A stretch of DNA of 64,000 nt from Lachnospiraceae bacterium (GTDB taxonomy: Bacteria; Bacillota; Clostridia; Lachnospirales; Lachnospiraceae), in the NCBI GenBank assembly GCA_015258065.1, contig JABZIZ010000008.1, positions 43,818 through 107,817 of the forward strand, written 5' to 3'. The position numbers and the translations under genes are program-made. The notes under the pieces were generated by a model, which was not told the origin of the DNA, ran no database searches, and saw only the letters and a program-made list of their open reading frames with translations. Positions 61,218 to 64,000 of this stretch are shown here, in pieces; within the stretch, counting starts at the first letter, position 1, and the number at the start of each line of letters is the position of its first letter.

Positions 61218-62330
61218 ATGAAGAAAAAGAGTATTTTGGCAACGATGATGCTGGCGGGGATGATGGCATTTACCGCCTGCGGCGGACAAAACGCACCGGC
61301 GGGGAGCGACGCTTCCAAATCTGAGGCGGCCACTCAGGCAGCAGCCTCTACCGCAGAACAGTCGGCTTCTGCTGCAAAGTCTGCAGAGAGCGGAAAGACG
61401 GCCTACACGCCGGCAACGGTACGGGTGGCTTATATGCCGAATCTGGGCTCGGCATCTTCCCTTTTCACCGCCATGGATCAGGGATACTTTGATGAAGTGG
61501 GACTGACGGTCACCCCGGTACAGTTCCAGGGCGGCCCTGCAGAAATCACGGCAATGGCTTCCGGCGACATTGATATCTCACAGATCGGACATGGCGCACA
61601 CGCCCTTTGCATCGAAGGAAAGGCCAAGATCTTCGAGATGGATTCTACGACATCCCTTGCGGATGAAGTGATTGCCAACAAGTCCCACGGCATCACCAAG
61701 AAGGAAGACCTAAAGGGCAAGACGATCGCCGTGGCATCGGGCACCTCTTCGGAAATCATCCTGCGTGCCGTACTGGATTCCGCCGGCTTAAAGGAAAGCG
61801 ATGTCAAGCTGGTTGAGATGGCGGTAGACGGCATGACCACAGCCATGATCTCCAATAAGATTGATGCCTGCGCAACCTGGAGCCCGAATACGGTGACTCT
61901 GCAGAAGGCAATGGGAGACAATTACATCAGCCTGGGCAGCAATGCGGATTACCTGGACAAGGCGATCTTCCCGTCCAGTTTCATCACCACAGACGAATAT
62001 GCGCAGAAGAACAAGGACATTCTGGTTCGCTTTGCACAGGCCATTGACAAGGCGCATGTCTACAGAGCTGCTCACATCGATGAAGTTGCCAAATCGGTCG
62101 CGAAGCACGTCGACGCACCGGAAGACACCATGCTTGCCTCCACCAAAGAGGGCGACTGGGATACCATCGTGAAAATCGAAGGCAACAAAGACGAACTGCA
62201 GAAGATTTATGAGACACAGCAGAAAGTCTTCCTGGAGACCGGCCGCATCAAAGAAAAGGTGGATACCAACCAATATGTGCTGTATGATGTAATGTTAGAT
62301 GCTTATAAAGCTTTCCAAGCTTCGAAGTAA
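61218..62330 (+). CDS. ABC transporter substrate-binding lipoprotein, NitT/TauT family
   Basis: This 370-residue lipoprotein has a signal peptide and lipobox (MMAFTAC, cleavage before the Cys near residue 21), then a Ser/Ala-rich linker to about 70 and an SsuA/TauA-like binding fold (AYMPNLGSASSLF, MASGDIDISQIGHG). GGGAGGT before 61218 decides the start. Relatives bind sulfonates, nitrate, bicarbonate or thiamine precursors, so the ligand is open. Confidence 0.9.
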   Translation: MKKKSILATMMLAGMMAFTACGGQNAPAGSDASKSEAATQAAASTAEQSASAAKSAESGKTAYTPATVRVAYMPNLGSASSLFTAMDQGYFDEVGLTVTPVQFQGGPAEITAMASGDIDISQIGHGAHALCIEGKAKIFEMDSTTSLADEVIANKSHGITKKEDLKGKTIAVASGTSSEIILRAVLDSAGLKESDVKLVEMAVDGMTTAMISNKIDACATWSPNTVTLQKAMGDNYISLGSNADYLDKAIFPSSFITTDEYAQKNKDILVRFAQAIDKAHVYRAAHIDEVAKSVAKHVDAPEDTMLASTKEGDWDTIVKIEGNKDELQKIYETQQKVFLETGRIKEKVDTNQYVLYDVMLDAYKAFQASK

Positions 62331-62414
62331 ATGACATTTATGGGGGGTACCATTTGATGCCTCCTGGGCTTCCAGGTAAATGAAATTCATGGGGCACCAG
62401 AGGATGTCCCCATG
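62319..62414 (+). repeat. Imperfect duplication of the lipoprotein gene's 3' end, with hairpin
   Basis: GCTTCGAAGTAAATGACATT (from 62319, including the stop codon) recurs 49 bases later as GCTTCCAGGTAAATGAAATT (from 62368), and both continue into a G-rich ATGGGG...ACCA. The second copy is part of a CATGGGG/CCCCATG hairpin (62388-62414). Confidence 0.55.
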
Positions 62415-62483
62415 AAGCCTGAAAGGAAGGCATATCCACACAGAATTGCATTTAAGAATACCCACACAGAAAAGCAATACACG

Positions 62484-62513
62484 CCGGAGCTGCGTCACTT
62501 AGCTCCGGTTTTT
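62484..62513 (+). terminator. Rho-independent terminator after the ABC operon
   Basis: CCGGAGCT and AGCTCCGG form a perfect 8-bp stem with a nine-base loop, followed by five T. It separates the transporter genes from the sensor kinase gene. Confidence 0.85.
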
Positions 62514-62535
62514 GCTTCCAGCAGAAAGGCCGCGC

Positions 62536-64000
62536 ATGCTCATTATCGTTGTGACAATCAGTACCTTTGTCGTGCTCTTTACGACCATTATGCGCAGAAG
62601 GTCTTTTCCGCTGTCTCTCTCCGTGACGAATATGGCAAACCTTGCGCACGTTTGTTGCATCGTGCTCTATATTGCCATCATGGGAGGGCTGGCATCCAGG
62701 GACGTGAGGCTTCTTTTCCTGAATGACAAGATTATGCACTGGATGAAGAGCAGGCCGATCAACCTGTACCGACTGGGGTATGTGACGAGCCTGACGAGGC
62801 TCCTGGTGCCTTTCGGTTTTGTGATGAGCGCTCTGGATCTCAGTAGAAATTTCAGGATCAAAAGGCACCGCCATGGAATCTGCCTGGTGGTGGGTGGCGT
62901 ATCGGCCATCCTTGCCGTGCTGTATGAACCTGCGGTTTATAAATGGGTGGTGATCCAGAACATTGCCATGCTTTCTTTCTTGATCCGTTTCGCCTTTTTA
63001 TGGATCCTCATAGAGCTTGTTCTGGCGCTGGGCATCCTGATTTGTGAGTACCGCGAAATCTCGATTCGCGTGTTTCAAAGGAACTTTTTTTACATCATGC
63101 TGGCGGTATTTTCGCAGATGATGGTGTATTTGATTTTTGCAACGAAAGACCCGACGCAGATTTATAATCTCTTCATCACGGAATATCTGAACCTGGGAAT
63201 CAGCAATTACATCAGCCCCTCTTTGAGCAGTACCGGTTGGATTTTTCTCATGTTTTTTGTCATGGCGGGGGCCCTCCTCGGCGCATGGGGGATCGTACGC
63301 TACGAGCATTTCCAGTTTTCCGAGGAAAGGGAGTATGCGGTTCTGGAACAACAGTTTTTTGCCGCCGACATGGGGATTTCGGTCTTTGCCCACAGCATCA
63401 AAAACCAGCTGCTCTCCACCCAGGTGCTGCTCAAGCGTATGAGAAGAGAACTCACGAAGGAAAGTCCGGAAGCGGAGAAGCTCAAAGAGCTGGAAGCGCA
63501 GATGAATGCGCTGAACGAAAGCATGAAGGGGCATATAGACGCCTATTATGCCTTTATTAACAGCAAACAGCTACGCCTGATTGCGACCGATGCGACCACA
63601 CTGGCGGATGCGTCGATTGCGAAATTCAGAGAAAAATACCCGGAGGGGAAGGTTGAAACCGATTACCGGACCGGGCGCAAGGTGCTGGTGGACGCCTCTC
63701 TTTTTACAGAAGCGATTTACAACCTGCTTCTCAATGCATACGAAGCGACAAGGGAAGGAATGGAAGAGCCGAAGATTGGTCTCTGCGTTCGTGCGGAAAG
63801 GCTTTGGACCGTCTTTGCCGTTTCGGACAACGGCGTCGGGGTGCCGGATCAAATGCGAAAAAAGATCTTTCAGCCTTTTTTGACCGGAAAAAGCAAGAAT
63901 ACCAACTGGGGCATGGGACTTTTTTACACCAACCGCATTGTGAGACAGCATTTCGGACGCCTGAAGATGGAGAGCCGGGTAGGGAAGGGCAGCACCTTCA
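62536..64000 (+). CDS. Membrane sensor histidine kinase (3' end outside window)
   Basis: The frame opens at an ATG preceded by AAAGG and runs off the window, giving at least 488 residues. The N-terminal half has about six to seven membrane helices. The kinase part has an unusual H box, FAHSIKNQLLS, then NLLLNAYEA, SDNGVGVP and a late G2-type NWGMGLFYTNRIV. This is the HxxKN type seen in NtrB-like and some LytS-like kinases. A response regulator probably follows outside the window. Proximity suggests, but does not show, control of the ABC transporter. Confidence 0.82.
   Translation, partial: MLIIVVTISTFVVLFTTIMRRRSFPLSLSVTNMANLAHVCCIVLYIAIMGGLASRDVRLLFLNDKIMHWMKSRPINLYRLGYVTSLTRLLVPFGFVMSALDLSRNFRIKRHRHGICLVVGGVSAILAVLYEPAVYKWVVIQNIAMLSFLIRFAFLWILIELVLALGILICEYREISIRVFQRNFFYIMLAVFSQMMVYLIFATKDPTQIYNLFITEYLNLGISNYISPSLSSTGWIFLMFFVMAGALLGAWGIVRYEHFQFSEEREYAVLEQQFFAADMGISVFAHSIKNQLLSTQVLLKRMRRELTKESPEAEKLKELEAQMNALNESMKGHIDAYYAFINSKQLRLIATDATTLADASIAKFREKYPEGKVETDYRTGRKVLVDASLFTEAIYNLLLNAYEATREGMEEPKIGLCVRAERLWTVFAVSDNGVGVPDQMRKKIFQPFLTGKSKNTNWGMGLFYTNRIVRQHFGRLKMESRVGKGSTF

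Noticed and set aside
53141..62330. Known sulfoquinovose (sulfo-EMP) pathway
   Set aside because: The known isomerase, PfkB-type kinase and reductase of that route are not present, and a NitT/TauT transporter is not diagnostic. Kept only as one possible substrate class.

Overview
The window looks like chromosome of an anaerobic Gram-positive bacterium of the class Clostridia, most like a Lachnospiraceae-type organism. The grounds are the gene families and their order: a nine-gene V-type ATPase operon in the Enterococcus ntp order, the rpsF-ssb-rpsR-gdpP-rplI-dnaB block, MutS2, a SEC-C methionine aminopeptidase, indolepyruvate:ferredoxin oxidoreductase, strong AGGAGG-type ribosome binding sites and sigma-A promoters with 17-base spacers. 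The species cannot be named from the sequence alone. No tRNA, rRNA, insertion sequence, prophage or CRISPR array was found.

Layout. 1-3.7 kb: the end of a phosphofructokinase gene, a short-chain dehydrogenase, an HD nucleotidase and a HipBA toxin-antitoxin pair behind a repeat-bearing leader. 3.8-12.9 kb: an acidic repeat protein of unknown function, an acyl-CoA ligase divergent from an iorA-iorB-paaK-ACT operon (2-keto acid/aryl-CoA metabolism), thrH, and a degenerate GGDEF-EAL protein. 13-25 kb: uvrA and the V-ATPase operon, whose K subunit keeps the sodium-site residues. 25-40.7 kb: mutS2 behind a helically phased repeat, a two-component system, rpiB-rpe, map, metG, a YesL-like protein, an orphan sugar-ABC ATPase with a CdaR regulator and nagB, and a Na/Pi cotransporter. 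40.7-45.3 kb: mscL with a zinc ribbon, an unknown membrane protein, mtnA preceded by a 36-bp tandem repeat, udp, and an AT-rich island holding abiEi with only a stub of its abiEii toxin. 45.3-51.7 kb: the rpsF-dnaB block and a TSUP transporter.

51.7-64 kb is the most unusual part. A ROK regulator, a 30-bp tandem repeat and a strong promoter precede pgi, pfk, fba, a tpi homologue and a LarA-like gene, followed by a NitT/TauT-type ABC transporter and the start of a sensor kinase. The Pgi and Tpi homologues keep catalytic residues but are altered in phosphate-binding loops. The LarA homologue keeps the cofactor-attachment lysine and the nickel-ligand histidine but lacks both catalytic histidines. 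This suggests a specialised sugar or hydroxyacid pathway rather than a spare set of glycolysis genes; the substrate is unknown.
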